64,000 nucleotides of DNA from Nymphaea colorata (GCF_008831285.2 NC_045146.1:8320972-8384971), one strand, 5' to 3'. Shown: positions 1 through 12,400, numbered from the stretch's first letter. A program made the numbers and translations. Notes: generated by a model not told the origin, from the sequence alone.

Positions 1-19
1 GAAAGGAAAAGAAAAAGAG

Positions 20-65
<46 letters not shown>

Positions 66-805
66 AATTTGTAGGATAAGACATTTATTTTGAAGAGATA
101 AACAAAAGGTTCTAAAGAGAGAAAATAGAACACATGTATATATGCGTTCATATGTATATGAAAATTTGTAAAATAAAATGTGGAAACATAGAGAGAGACA
201 GATGAAGGAATCATCATGTGCACATATATGTATATAACATGTATATACATACGTGTCTTCATGATATTAGAAATCAAAAAAAGTCTTAAAATAACCCACT
301 TCAAATTTGATGTAGGCCAAAGGGGAGCTTGGACTCATACAAGAGCCAAAGCTATGTCTCCAAAGCCACATTAAAAAGAGTTCTTTTGAAAATATTTTGG
401 AAAACAAGATTTCAAACATTTTTATATATGAACATAAACATAATCATTTCATTAGTTACAAGGAAATATGTTTCTTCCACTGTTAGGTATGGAAGAAACT
501 CAAACCACACGATAAGATGCTCATTAGGGTTTCTAATGGGATGATTAAAAGGAAACTAACACAAAATGACATGCAGATACATATTAACATGTACATATTC
601 GTGAGGGTTTTTTCCGGGTTAGACAAGTCTCAACCTCAAAATAATAAACATAAGAATAAAGAGAATTCTCAAACCATACTCTCATTCTCACCGTACATTC
701 ACATATAAATGAAAAAAATCGAACAACTATGCATGGATAATATGTAAGCAATATTTAAGAAAAAAACAAAGCATGATTCAACTATGGAGTAAGATATTAT
801 CTCAT
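1..805. other. AT-rich intergenic DNA with TA microsatellite
   Basis: A (TA)n run occupies about 22-60. The rest is AT-rich sequence with scattered ATATGTATAT words. The short open frames here have no recognisable motif and look like chance. I see no gene. Confidence 0.6.
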
Positions 806-1450
806 CTTCTCATGCTTCCGATGCACTCAAGCATAGCTTCTTGACTGTAAAATAGAGATTGATAGCTATCGCATATGACCATAGGAAAATGTGGAAGAAA
901 GGAAATAGGAGAAGCAAAACAAGAATATACTCAAGAAATGAGATAACATGATTCAAGCATAAAATGAAATATCACTTTACCTTCTCATGCTCTCGGTGCA
1001 CTTAAGAATAGCCTCTTGACTCTAAAATAGGGATTTTAGGGCTATCTTGTATGGTCATGGGGAGATGAAGAAGGAAGAAAAATGAAGAAACCAAAACAAT
1101 GTTTCAATAAAAGAAAGAACATGATTTAACCATGAAATGAAAGATCATCTTATCTTCTCAAGCTCCTGGTGCACTTAAGAATAGCTTCTTGACTCTAAAA
1201 TAGAGATTTGAAGGCTATCTCATATGGCCATGGAGAGATGAAGAGGAGAGGAAATAAAGTAATAAGAACAAGACCATATTCAAGAAAAGAAAGAGCATGA
1301 TTTAATCATAAAATGAAAGGTTAGTTCACCTTCTCCTGCTCCCAGTGCACTTCAGAATAGCTTCTGACTCTAAAATAGAGATTTGAAGACCATCTTATAT
1401 GGCCATGGGGAGATGAAGAAGAGAAGAAACAAGGGAAATAAAGGAAAGAG
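806..1450. repeat. ~175-bp tandem repeat, four diverged copies
   Basis: Copies begin at 806, 981, 1154 and 1330 with CTTCTC(A/C)(T/A)GC, a spacing of 173-176 bp. Each unit carries GTGCACTTAAGAATAGC, then TTGACTCTAAAATAGAGAT and a block like ATATGGCCATGGGGAGATGA. Copies differ by substitutions and small indels, so the array is old. The unit length is near that of nucleosome-scale plant satellites, but four copies do not make this a centromeric satellite. Confidence 0.85.
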
Positions 1451-1742
1451 ATGATGATTACACCTCTAATGAGAATGACTTTTGAAAAAATGAACACCAT
1501 AGCTTGGAATCCGATCCCCTTGAATGAAGCTCCAAGATAAGGAAGAAGATGCCTCCAAGTGATCTTTTGTGCTCCCTTGAAGAGTTGTAACTTGATGAAC
1601 CTTGCTCCAAGTTGGAGAAAATGAGAGAAATGGAAAGAGAAAGAGGGAAATGGATGAAGAGAGCTAATGGAAAAACTCCAAGTTTTGAAGTTTGAATGCA
1701 CTAGAGTTTCTCCAAATTTTAAAAAAAAATTGGGTGCTAACA
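1451..1742. other. Purine-rich non-coding stretch
   Basis: GA-rich sequence between the tandem array and the inverted repeat arm. Minus-strand open frames overlap it (for example 1321-1743), but they run through the tandem repeat and the A-tract and resemble no known protein. Nothing else is seen. Confidence 0.4.
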
Positions 1743-2054
1743 ACCTTCCTTGAAAAGCTCACAAAAGTTGGCAAAATTTCATCTCCATATTCCAAAAAAT
1801 TGTTAGCACAAAACAAGTTAAATTTGTAAGAGTCATGGTCTAACTCTTGCTTCATGCTGCATTAGCACTCAACCTGTCAACCTAGATTCAGCCAGAGTGC
1901 CAACTTTAGGTACTTTCTTTTCTCTTTTCTTTATTTTACAATTTAGTGCTTTTCTCTATGCATGTTTAGTTTACTTTTCTTTTTGTTTTTTGCTTTTAGC
2001 ATGTTTACTTTAATTTTTTTTTGCTTCTAGCATGTTTAGTTTATTTTATTTCTT
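1743..2054 (+). repeat. Left arm of a ~310-bp inverted repeat
   Basis: The reverse complement of 6,110-6,429 aligns along this segment. Shared landmarks in order are CTTCCTTGA, CACAAAAGTTGG, TTAGCACAAAACAAGTTAAA, GCTGCATTA, CACTCAACCT, AATTTAGTGCTTTTCTCTAT and GCATGTTTAGTTTATTTTAT. Similarity stops abruptly at both ends. The arms enclose about 4.1 kb that includes the CACTA-related fragment at 3.7-4.8 kb. Confidence 0.75.
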
Positions 2055-3689
2055 GCATAGGTCTTAGATCTCTTTTATTTTAGCATGTTTATTTTCTAGA
2101 TTAGATTTATTTTAATGTCTTTATAGTAGGCATAGGGGTCCGGTATGCGCCTTTCTTCCTTATCTCTTTCTCTTAAATTCATGCTTTTGCTTCTGTAGTT
2201 TTACTTAATCATGCAAATAGAATATGATTTTCTTATATGTTTTCTTTAATCATGTATTACACATTTGCTTTTTTATGCATCGAACCACCTTGGACCCACA
2301 TGCACCCCTTGTCTGGAACTAGACTGGGTCAGCCTAGTAGCATATCTTGTGTGTGTCGGCCTAAGTTTGTGAAAGCCTAAATCTAGCTTGTCCTGATGGA
2401 AGAATCATTTTGAACTATACTCTTCTTTAAAATATTTTCAAACCAATCTCTTTTAAATGATTTCAAAAATCCTAGGTCATGTGGGCATGGAGTCTAATCC
2501 TAGTTCAACACTTTAAGAGCTTGCTTAGACCAGTCTTAAAGCCCACTACTTATAAACCTAGTCCCATAGCCTAGGTCTAGTCTAATTTCTTTGAATAATC
2601 TTGCATATGAATTGAATGACTTCATATCCAATAGTTTGACTAAGACCAAACACCCTAACTACAGTCAAACCCAAGTAGATTTAAACCCAGTTTAGGTATA
2701 CCCAATTGAATGACTTTGTATTCTATGGATCGCGCATATGAATTGAATGATTTCATATCTTATATTTTGACCAAGACCAAACTCACTAACTATAGTCAAT
2801 TCATGGCATTGGATCCAAATCATAAACCTTATGTTGATCTAAACCTTGATATTAAACTGAATTCTAATGCATGGGCTTTGGATCTCAATGATTGGACTTT
2901 AGATCTCAAATTATGGATCTCATATAATGGATCTTGAATTTTGCATCTTGGATCATAGATTTTGGATTTTGGTCGTCAAATTTTAGATTTTGGATCAGAT
3001 TTCACATACAAGTCCTGAATCATAAATCTCATCATATATATTGGATTTTGGATTTTAGACCCTAGATTTTGGATTTTAGATTTCAAATATCAAATTTTAA
3101 ATTTCATATCTTGGATCCTAGATAGATTTCAAAGCAAATGAGTATTCGATCATAAACCTTGGATCAATTCCCACAAAGGCAGACCCAAATACAAGATTTT
3201 AAACCCTATAAAAATCAGATTTAGATCTACCCTTTCAAAATTGGATCATGAAGGATCCAATCATGAATACAAGATCAAACTTACTGGAATTCTGGCATTG
3301 TACTTTGGATCAAGAGTCTCATTGACATGAAATCATATTTTGGATTTCTATGACATCTCTCATTTTAAATTTAAAATGAGATTTTTATAAATCTCTCATA
3401 TCATGATCTCAATTTTTTCATTCAAATCCAGATTTCCATGATAGGTCCATGTCCTACACCCATGTCCTAGTAGAGATGGGTTTCTGGTCTATATCACCTA
3501 GCTTTTGCATGCATCATATTAGATTTAGGACCTATCGAGCAGCATTGATCTGTGATGATCCAAACATGAACAAACATCAATATTTAATTTTTCCTTGTTT
3601 ATAAGTCTATTTTTGAGATTTACTTAGATTTGAAAACATATATGATTTCAAAATTAGGGTATGTTTGCTTTCTCAAGGTTTCGACGACA
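2055..3689. repeat. Degenerate GGATC/TTTTGGAT-rich repeat DNA
   Basis: No gene seen. A ~132-bp duplication starts at about 2,601 and 2,733, each with GCATATGAATTGAATGA. From about 2,930 to 3,330 the sequence is an irregular repetition of TTTTGGATC/GGATTTTGGAT words. Similar GGATCT-rich tracts occur near 6.93-7.15, 44.8-45.0 and 55.6-55.8 kb, which suggests one dispersed family. The 75-codon frame at 2,710-2,937 is a by-product of this repeat. Confidence 0.55.
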
Positions 3690-4782
3690 TTTGGACTTGA
3701 AAAATGGAACATTTAGTTTAGTCCTTAGTCTGATTACCATTGGTAAAGGCATCAGGAATGGTTAGACCACATACCGGCATGTCAGGTCCCATCTCTCGAA
3801 ATCTCACACAAGGAAAGAAAGCGAGTACAGGTAAACAATTTTAATTTATTATGGTCTGCATGTAAGCTCTAAAAATTTTACATATAAACAAATGTATGTC
3901 ATTTTTATGAATAGGTCTTGCATTCACACTTAACTAAGTGCTTAAAAAGAAGTGTGCTGACTGGAGGACAAAACTTCGGAATGTTTATCTCATTTATGAT
4001 ACTCAAGATGAAAGCTTGCAAGATCGCCTCAATGACATTTATGATGATCAATGGAGATCTTTGATGGACTATCTTCATATTGATAAGTCAAAGGTTGGTC
4101 TTATGTGAAATAAAAGCAACCAGTTAATTGCATTTTTATTAAAAATTTATAGTTTGTCATATGTAAACACAAAGTGCTACAAATGTTGCTAACTGTGCAC
4201 AACAAACAATGCTTAATACTCTAGGTACAAAGAGCTTGGCATGTTTTCGTGCTGAGCAGGCTTATATTATATGAAAATCATTTCAATTTTTAGTTTGTAT
4301 TCATTTTAATTTGTGATTGCTAGTACTGTATTAACGTCACACTTATGGTGCAGCACATTGATGGTAGTGATGGGGTTGATATGCCTTGATATGATGTATG
4401 GATAAGAACCCACACAAGCAAGCAATTTCCAAGTGGGATAGAATGCATTGCCCCTATAATTGTAAGCATAATTATTGATTATTTGTTTATTTTTTTACAG
4501 GTGAATATATATTGGTTTGAGTTTTTGCTTTTTCTAGGCTCAAATTGTAGAACGAAGATCACAAGAGCCAAAAAACACACAAGAAGAAATGCAAAGTGGT
4601 AATGATATATTTAGCAACAACATCAAAAGGATTACAATGCGTATGCTCGAACATATGGTCTTGGTGTGCATGTTGATGATATTGATGGATCTAAGCCAAG
4701 CAATATAGTACTTAAGCTACAAAATGAGATACTCGACCTGTATCGTGCAAATCATGGAGACACAAGGATGACACAACAATGA
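3690..4782 (+). pseudogene. CACTA (En/Spm) TNPA-like, Transposase_24-type fragment
   Basis: A decayed transposon gene. The segment ending at 4,093 translates to a stretch including KCADWRTKLRNVYLIYD and then DDQWRSLMDYL, resembling the plant Ptta/En/Spm Transposase_24 domain. A GT donor follows at 4,094 and an AG acceptor precedes 4,354. The next exon-like segment (4,354-4,461) reads VWIRTHTSKQFPSG, matching the family's conserved 'THT.K' block, but it has an in-frame TGA eleven codons in. After an acceptor before 4,538 the reading continues and changes frame near 4,612-4,620 to give YARTYGLGVHVDDIDG and a stop at 4,780. Stop plus frameshift mark it as non-functional. Upstream limits are uncertain; a possible earlier exon ends at a GT near 3,830. 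Family assignment is by eye. Confidence 0.65.
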
Positions 4783-5027
4783 ATGATCTTCTACAAATGA
4801 ACATATGAATAGTAGTATTTTAGGTTCTTCATGTATCTAGGTATACATGATCATATTGACAGCTTTTTTGGGTAGTTTGATGTAAATGATCATATTTTGG
4901 TATTGCACATATACTGATCATGTACAATAGTTTTTGTTTTTGGTGCTTTGATGTAAATGTATAGATGAACAATAATTTTTGTATGCAAACGTAAATGTGG
5001 TCAGTCTATATCATCTCTTTCTCTCTA

Positions 5028-5101
<74 letters not shown>

Positions 5102-6109
5102 GTGTGAGTTTTTTCTTCCTTTCATGCTGTGTTTGGTGCTGGAGATCAATATTTGCCATCTCATTTTATCTCTTTGCTCAGTTAGTGATTTGGCATCAAT
5201 TTCTCTCTATTTTAGTTTATTACTGTTTTTTACTCATAATTTCTGTCATTAATGATAAGTAATATCTAAAGAAACACATTATGAAGGTGTGATCAGGCAT
5301 GCTTTCTCCATTTTTCTTATTTTAATAGCTTCTTCTTTATTTCCAAACTAACATCCTTCTAACATAGTACATTTTTTTTTGTTTTATTGATGAGGTCTTT
5401 AAGATAACAAACAATCATCAGTTGTTGCATTTCATGTCAAAAGGTAAAAATTAGTCATGGTTACAGGTTGGGACTCGGTTTTGACCTGATGGGCCACATT
5501 CTGCAAGGTACCATGGTAGTGCTTATTGCTAGTTGATGTCAAGCATCATTTATCTGTAGGCAATTTATACTGAATAGCTTTAATTTATATTTTTTAGTTC
5601 ATAGTTCAGAATGGACAATGTTGAGCAATGTCGCGTGAATATCATATTCAAAGTGATGCTCCTTCAATGATGGCTTACATCATCATTGTGCAATGGGACT
5701 CAATAAGGTATCTGTTTGAAAGTTTTCAATTTGCAAACCACATAAACAATGACAAACTTAAATGAAAAAAAAAATAGAGAAGAAAGGACTGCATCATAAA
5801 CATGTCTACTAAGTTGAGGACAAGGTGCTGGTTGCACTTAACGTAGGTTTGACTATGCCCAGGAAGTACTGTCATGTTCAATTGTGTGTCAACAGATCGC
5901 AGAACCAGTTTTTCGTGCGACATATGTCGTCATTGAGCATAGTCTACACTACTGAATATTTGAAACAGCCGCTGGGTCAAGGACCTGTATGATAACTCCT
6001 GGTAGGGTTTGAGGTACTTTTATGGCTTGCTTGCATTTTGGCTTGGCATGACCTTTTAGACCCTTAATTTTTCATGACTAGTTTGTTGACATAAGTCCGT
6101 TGCCCCTTG
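4783..6109. other. Non-coding stretch with CT/TA microsatellite
   Basis: Contains a (CT)n run at about 5,031-5,070 followed directly by (AT)n to 5,098. The rest is AT-rich and unassigned. The 85-codon frame at 4,995-5,252 is the translated microsatellite. Nothing else is supported. Confidence 0.55.
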
Positions 6110-6429
6110 AAGAAATAAAATAAACTAAACATGCTAGAAGAAAAAAAAAGAAAAAGGAAAACTAAGCAAAACGTGTATAGAGAAAAGCACTAAATTTGCA
6201 AACAAATAAAGGAAAGAAGAAGGGAAAGAAACTACTTAAAGCTGGCTCCTAGCTGAGCTAGCTCCCATGACCTCTGCCCCAAGTCTGTTTGGATCTAGGT
6301 TGAGTGTTAATGCAGCCTGAACCAAGACTTAGATCAAGACTCTTAAAAATTTAACTTGTTTTGTGCTAATTACTTTTTGAGTACCCAGTTTGAATTTTAC
6401 CAACTTTTGTGGGCTTATCAAGGAAGCTC
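6110..6429 (-). repeat. Right arm of the ~310-bp inverted repeat
   Basis: Reverse-complement partner of 1,743-2,054. It carries the same ordered landmarks with substitutions and a few small indels, the largest in the middle of the arm. Read on minus, it runs from the CTTCCTTGA word to GCATGTTTAGTTTATTTTAT. The opposite orientation excludes LTRs of one element. Confidence 0.75.
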
Positions 6430-7559
6430 AAGTGTCAAGTGAAGGGGAAGGAGATCTATTCATAGGAGAGAGAGGGGAAAACCCCTCTCAAAATTATCAA
6501 TACATGACTAAACTTTTCCTCTCTCTCCTCTCTCAACTCAAAACCATAGGTTAAACTCATGACATCAATCGAATTTTGTTTGCTGCGATCTCGTCCAAAC
6601 TCCAAATTCAATTCTGTGAAAGCCACACATGCACCGTGAAGTGCTGATTGATTTTTGGTACATTAGTCAGATTGTCATTGAGTGTGGAGTACGAACGAGA
6701 ATATGAAGAGGAGAAAAATACACTTTTGAACCTTATTCTGAAACTTGATATAAATCGAAAAAATGTTTGTTTCGGCCATATATGGATACTGATTTCGATT
6801 TCATCTCTGCCGAAGTGTTAGCAAAGAATTTTGCATATTTCAAGTGCTTATGTGCAAATTGACAATAAGCGTAATGTGAGAAAATCACGATACATTTTTT
6901 AGATATAATGTGCATTAAGCTCACATGTTAATCCTGGATTTGGGTTTGACGCTGAGAATAGATCCAGGTTCATATCCTAAAAAAATCTAGAATAAGGATC
7001 TGCATATGGTATTAAAATTTGAATTATGATTTGATATCCAGGATCTGAAATGACAGTAATGGATCTGGATCTATAAAGATAGATCAGATATGAGATTTGG
7101 ATATGAGATCTAGACATTGAAATAAGACTGATATATATGATCTGAATCTGAAATATGAAATGGATATGTGAAATTACCATTGACCTACCTGGCTCAATCT
7201 AGCTAGGTGGGTTTAAGCTACATGACAAGATTAAATATGGGTAAGGTTTAGTTTTGAAAAACTGAGTTTAGACCTACGCTAGGCACTGGCACAGCCTAGG
7301 TGCTGCCATTGGACAATTAAGTTTTAATGTGAAATTGGGGTAGTTTGAACCTACACTCAGGTCTACCATATTCATAAAGTGTATATAAAAAGGTAACTTA
7401 TGTTCCTGTGGCTCTTAATTCAAGTTTCTACCAAAAATACATGCATGGTGCCAAATGAACCAAATACCCTTGCAGGTGATTTTAGGATGAAATGGATTAA
7501 AATTAGGGGATTGGCTTGAACTAAAATTTTAGAATGAAAGAAATCATAAACCAATGTAT
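6430..7559. repeat. GGATCT-rich and CCTACCTGG-containing repeat DNA
   Basis: About 6,930-7,150 is another irregular GGATCTGGAT/GATATGAG-type tract. It is followed by ACCATTGACCTACCTGGCTC and then sequence rich in TAGGCTGGCAC-like words. The same order (GGATCT tract, then CACCTGGGTAGGTCAAGTC) is found at 44.8-45.1 kb. No coding region is recognised. Confidence 0.45.
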
Positions 7560-8156
7560 ATGTGACATATACATTATGTTTATGTAGAAGAATATAGCCT
7601 AAAAATAAATTACTATTTTGCCCCTATTTGTATTTCTGGAGTTGCAAATGAATTTTCTCAATTTGACTAAACCAGCTTAGAGTCAGGCTCCTAAATATGT
7701 TCTCGCTAAAATCTTGCTGAAAAATTCTTCCTAGATTTCTTTAAAAATCAAAAACAAATTTTTATAGAGATGTATGTGACACATTTATGAAGGGAAATGG
7801 AGAAAGGCCATAACATTTTGATTTTTATTAGAACTTCCATTGGTGGAGCTGGGGGTTCTTGGTAAAGCTACTTACTTGTATGGACACACTAAAAGATTGG
7901 AGAAATTCTATTTAATTTTGCAAAAATTGAGCTCCACAATAGTTTTCAGAGTGTAGCAAGTAATAGGAATGAACTCCAACACCATCGAAACTGAACTGAA
8001 CTCAAACTTAAAGGAATAAAATCAAATCAAACTATAGTATTGATTTATACATGAGAAGCATAATCCCAACTTGGTTTCAGCTCACCTTTCTGAGTTGAGC
8101 TCAAATCTAGCTCAAACCCCTTAAAATAAGAGAGAGAAAGTGCTTAGATGAATTTC
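7560..8156 (+). repeat. First copy of a ~521-bp direct duplication
   Basis: The block that includes GAATTTTCTCAATTTGACTA, ATTCTTCCTAGATTTCTTTA, CATTTATGAAGGGAAAT and ACTTCCATTGGTGGAGCTGG is repeated about 521 bp downstream. The same blocks occur in inverted orientation at about 54.6-55.1 kb. Non-coding. Confidence 0.8.
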
Positions 8157-8640
8157 TAGCGTTGCAGATGAATTTTCTCAATCTGACTAAACCAGCTTAG
8201 AGCCAGGTTCCTAAATAGGTTCTGGTTAAAATCTTGCTGAAAATTCTTCCTAGATTTCTTTAAAAATCAAAAATGAATTTTTATAGAGATGTATGCGACA
8301 CATTTATGAAGGGAAATCAAGAAAGACAATAATATTTTGATTTTTATTAGAACTTCCATTGATGGAGCTGGGTGCTTGGTAAAGCTACTTACTTGTAAGG
8401 ACACACTAAAAGATTGGAGAAACTCTCTTTAATTTTGCAAAAATTGAGCTCCACAATAGTTTTCAGTAGCAAGTAATAGGAATGGACTCCACAACCACCA
8501 AAAATGAATTGAACTCAAACGGAATAAAATCAAATGAAACTAAGGTAGTGTTGATTTATAAATGATAAACATAATCCCAACTCGGTTTCAACTCATTTTT
8601 CTGGGTTGAGCTCAAATCTAGCTCAAACCCATTAAAACAA
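8157..8640 (+). repeat. Second copy of the ~521-bp direct duplication
   Basis: Repeats 7,635-8,140 with a modest number of differences, including loss of a few bases in the GGAGCTGGGTGCTTGG stretch. It ends in the AGCTCAAACCC / GAGAGAGAAAG words that also start the ~161-bp array. Confidence 0.8.
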
Positions 8641-9135
8641 GAGAGAGAAAGTGCTTCAAACTGAGTTGAACTTAATCGAGATGAATGAACTCAAACTGAA
8701 CTAAAGAAAAATTGATTTATACAAGACAAACATGGTCCTAGCTCATTGTTAGCTCAATTTTGTGGGTTGAGCTCAATCCAGCTCAAACCCTTGAAAATAG
8801 GAGAGAGAAAGCTCTCAAAATTGAATTGAAATCAAACCAAGAAGAATGAACTTAAACTAAACTAAAACAAAACTTGATTTATACATGATAAACATGGTCC
8901 AAGCTCATTTTCAGCTCACTTTTTTAGGTTTAACTCAAATTCAGCTCAAACCCCTAAAAGTAAGAGAGAGAAAGCTCTTAGAACTAAATTGAACTCAAAC
9001 CATAATGAATGAACTCAAACTTACTAAAGGAAACATCATTTATACATAATAAATATGATCCTAGCTCGGTTTCAACTTACTTTTTTGGGGTTGAGCTCAA
9101 ATATAGCTCATACCCCTAAAAACAAGAGAGAAAGA
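8641..9135 (+). repeat. ~161-bp tandem array (GAGCTCAAA-rich)
   Basis: The word AGAGAGAAAG recurs near 8,641, 8,801, 8,963 and 9,124, a spacing of 160-162 bp. Each unit contains TGAACTCAAACT, ATTTATACA, a CATGGTCC-like block, GGGTTGAGCTCAA and AGCTCAAACCC. The end of each ~521-bp duplication copy carries the same unit. Subterminal tandem arrays are a known trait of CACTA elements, and CACTA coding debris lies on both sides. Confidence 0.8.
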
Positions 9136-9499
9136 CCAGTGGCAACTTGCAAGTTAGTATAAGGCTGAAACTAGGGCTAAGTGAGCCAAAATAAGTGAAA
9201 ATAAAACTTTTCTCTCAATCAAGGTGAACTTGTTTTGACTTGGTCGGGCTAAATCATAGTTTTGAGTTTTGATGAACTGTTTGAGCTATAGAAGAGCTGG
9301 TTTCAAACTGGCATAACCCTAGTGAGTTGACTTTGGCGACTCCTGGGGTCATGTAAAGTTGAGAAATGGCCTAATTACTCAAATGTTAGACAATTCTCAT
9401 AAATTTGGTAAAAGTTTATACTTTTCGGGTTGAGATGCAAGGATGCAAGGCGAAAATGGTTAATCTAATAGAACAAGTACCCATCACATATTGAAGAAA
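9136..9499. other. Non-coding flank of the 161-bp array
   Basis: AT-rich sequence with a CTGGGGTCATGTAA word. A similar word occurs in the reverse complement of 53.4-53.5 kb, supporting a shared repeat family. No gene is seen. Confidence 0.35.
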
Positions 9500-10250
9500 C
9501 ATGTTTCAATATAATGAAATAAATAAAGATTTTACCATGTCAGTAGTATCATTAAAATATGTATTGCTCATATTTGTTGTAGTTGGTGGCACATTCATCT
9601 TGGTCCAAGTTATATCATCATTGGCATCTAGATCATCTAGACTTTGAATTTGATATGACTTAGGTCTCATAATAATTATCTTCAACATTACGCACATGTT
9701 CAACTTCCACTGAGTGTTAAGTGTGCATGTCCAAAAAAATCTCTAGGTTTTGTCCTAATAACACATCAATCTTCTTCCACAGGATCTTGAACATAAAATA
9801 GTTGCTTTGCTTGAGATGCAAAGATAAAGGGTTCTTCGTAGGTGCATGTGAACTTTAAATTTACTAGAGTTTAGCCAAATTCATCTCTTTTAATCCCACA
9901 TGAATTTAGAACTTCAAACCAGCGATACTTAAGCAAGGCAAATCTCATATTTTTAAAGTATTCAAATTCTATAATTTCAGTTGTGACTCCATAATGAGAC
10001 ATGTCAGCAACAACTCGTCTATTATGTCTAGCACTAGAAAATTTTGATGTTTGTGCTGTAACAACAGCTCTACAATTTTGAGCTTTTGAAGTCACCACTT
10101 TATCTTTAGTGTAAAATTGAAATCCATTCACAACGAAACATTTGCATCTTTTTGCTATCTTTGAGGTTTTTGTGGCAACTATATCAGTTCTTCAGTCATG
10201 CCTTCAATAATACCTTTTTTCACAGAGTTGGTGAACCTAAAGCCTAAATA
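9500..10250 (-). pseudogene. CACTA TNP2-type protein remnant (DUF4216 region)
   Basis: On minus, 10,131-9,871 translates to a segment with NGFQFYTKDK, NCRAVVTAQTSKFSSA, DMSHYGVTTEIIEFEY and LLKYRWFEVLN. This is the order and spacing of the DUF4216 domain found C-terminal to TNP2 transposases in plant CACTA elements. The next minus-strand stretch (about 9,850-9,730) continues in another frame with PFIFASQAKQLFYVQDP, then an in-frame stop, then TKPRDFF, which is the usual sequel to DUF4216. Frameshifts and stops make it a pseudogene. The catalytic TNP2 core is not visible. It is oppositely oriented to the TNPA-like fragment at 3.7-4.8 kb, so the two are either different copies or a rearranged one. 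Confidence 0.75.
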
Positions 10251-10288
10251 AATTAGGTTAATTTGACTACAACGAATACAGACACTCA

Positions 10289-10409
<121 letters not shown>

Positions 10410-10439
10410 TTAATGGATGCATATAAGCATATACGAGTT

Positions 10440-12400
10440 TGAAACTAGTCAGGAAACATATCCTTATGAACTCGCTCAACGTCACAAGGCCTATGATGAT
10501 GTCGGTTTATTAAGGTGTTTCCTACAATTGAAAAACCGTGAAAAGAAAAATCTAAATTGCAAGTTTTCCTACAGCTACTACGGATACAATTGTTGGATTC
10601 ATCTTTCAATCTGCAAACAAGGCAGATGTTACCAAGATAAACACCATAATTCTTCAATCAATTGAAGGTGGCAATCTGTCTTCACACAGCATATAAGTAT
10701 GCCAACTCTTTCAAGACGGTGCTTGCCCGAGCCAAATGTCATTCTAACAAACTTCTTTCCTATGAGCCTCTCTACACCTCCTCCATATCTCACCTGCCCT
10801 TAGACAGTCATGACCATCCATCCTCCAAACAATCACATCCTCTCCTTCATATAGGTGAATGTTATTCAGGTCATTACTTAATTCAGCCAACCCCATTCTC
10901 CATCACTGAACCCCTTTCCTCTTCGGCACACAACTTCTCCTTGATAGTGATACCAATCTCCTTTCCAACTAAAGTGTAATCTTGACCACTCACTCTATTT
11001 ATCAGGATCAAACCATTCCGACAATCTATCTAAAACCTACAGTGGTTTCCATTTCCAACTGCTGCTCCAACTTTGTCATGAATCCACCACCACCTCCAAA
11101 TCAGGCCTTCCCATCCCCATGTACCCCCAATTGACTTTTTCAGGGTCCAAATGCTCTGAGAGCACAAACATTTGTTCTTGTACAAATGAAGCCACAACCC
11201 ACAATCTTGGTGAAGTCTACTACACCTGCTGGCAGGGAAGGTTCTGTTGGTTTCTTCCATACATATCTTTAATCCCAACACCTTCTTCATCATGAGGCAA
11301 ACAGAGTTGGCTCCAATCCACATGGTGAGCATGTTTGGTGATCCCCTCCTCATTCCATAGGAAACTTGTGCACATAAGCTTCATTCTTTTGATTACAATC
11401 TTAGGAAGCCTGGATACCATCATCGAAGAATAAGGTAATGTCATTATAACATGCTACAGAAAAGTAAGTCTGCCAACATAAGAGAGGAATCGAGCTCTTC
11501 ATGCAGCCGATGTTTTATCCATTTTGAGCAACAAAAGTAGTCACGAATATCATCCCGAGATAAATGGAAGGCACTGAAGCCAGAGGCCACGATTCTTCTG
11601 TTTGAAATTCAAGAGTTTTCATAAGGTTAATCTCATACTTACCATATTCACTATTCACTTTCATACATGTTCTCGAAGTTGTCAAGCACCTCATGAATAT
11701 AAAAGGATGTCATTTGCAAACATGACGGCACCCATCTCCTATCTAACTCTACAAACCTTAGGAATCTAGATACAGTGCCTTTGGATCTTCTTTAAATGCT
11801 TCTATTGAACATTTCCATTACCATGATAAAAAGATAAGAGGACACTGGATCCCTTTGTCTCAAACCCCTTCTTCCTTCAAATCTCTCCCCAAGTCTGCCA
11901 TTCACAAGGATCTCATACTAACTTGATGACACACATTTCGTCACTCTTTCCACCCGACGAGGATGAAATTGCAACAATAACATACTATTAGTGAAAATCT
12001 CCAAGATCTAGTTTCAGACAACATCTTCCTTTTTTCTAGAAGTCATCTATATTAACCATCTCATTACCTCAAGTGATATGACCCTGAATCTGTCTTCCTT
12101 TGGCATGAATAATTTTTTTAACAATCTGTCTCATCTTGTTCACCGTGACTTTAACTATAATTTTATAGATAATATTACACAATGATATGGATTGGTAATC
12201 TTCACCTTTGGTGGCATTGTCTTGCTTGGCTATTAAGCAATTATGGTATGATTCACAGTGCCAACCATCTTGCCTTTTACAAAGGAGTCATTTACTGCAA
12301 ATATTATCCCTGGACATTCCAGCTGTTTCCAAAAGATAATCAGTACGAAAAATTGTGGTTAGGAATATTTTTGTGAAAATTAATAAGTGCCTAATCTTTA
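10440..12400 (-). pseudogene. Decayed LINE (non-LTR) reverse transcriptase
   Basis: Read on minus from about 12.33 kb downward, translation in shifting frames gives the LINE RT order. First is VNHTIIALI..., then CNIIYKIIVKV...GRQI, then GLRQRDPVSSYLF (about 11,868-11,830). The catalytic box follows as FAND at 11,720-11,709, where active enzymes have FADD/YADD. Then comes LPKIVIKRMKLMCTSFLW (about 11.4 kb), followed by a zf-RVT-like tail with WRMDGHDC, EIWRRC and LVC. Many stops and frameshifts break it. The altered aspartate box alone would abolish activity. The 5' end (ORF1, endonuclease) is absent or unrecognisable; the 3' end abuts the microsatellite at 10.3-10.4 kb. The order is typical of plant L1-type elements. 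Confidence 0.8.

Noticed and set aside
1743-6429. The two arms as LTRs of one retrotransposon
   Set aside because: They are inverted relative to each other, while LTRs must be direct repeats.
11220-11444. Separate small gene on minus
   Set aside because: It is one frame of the decayed LINE RT; the order with neighbouring frames matches a single element.
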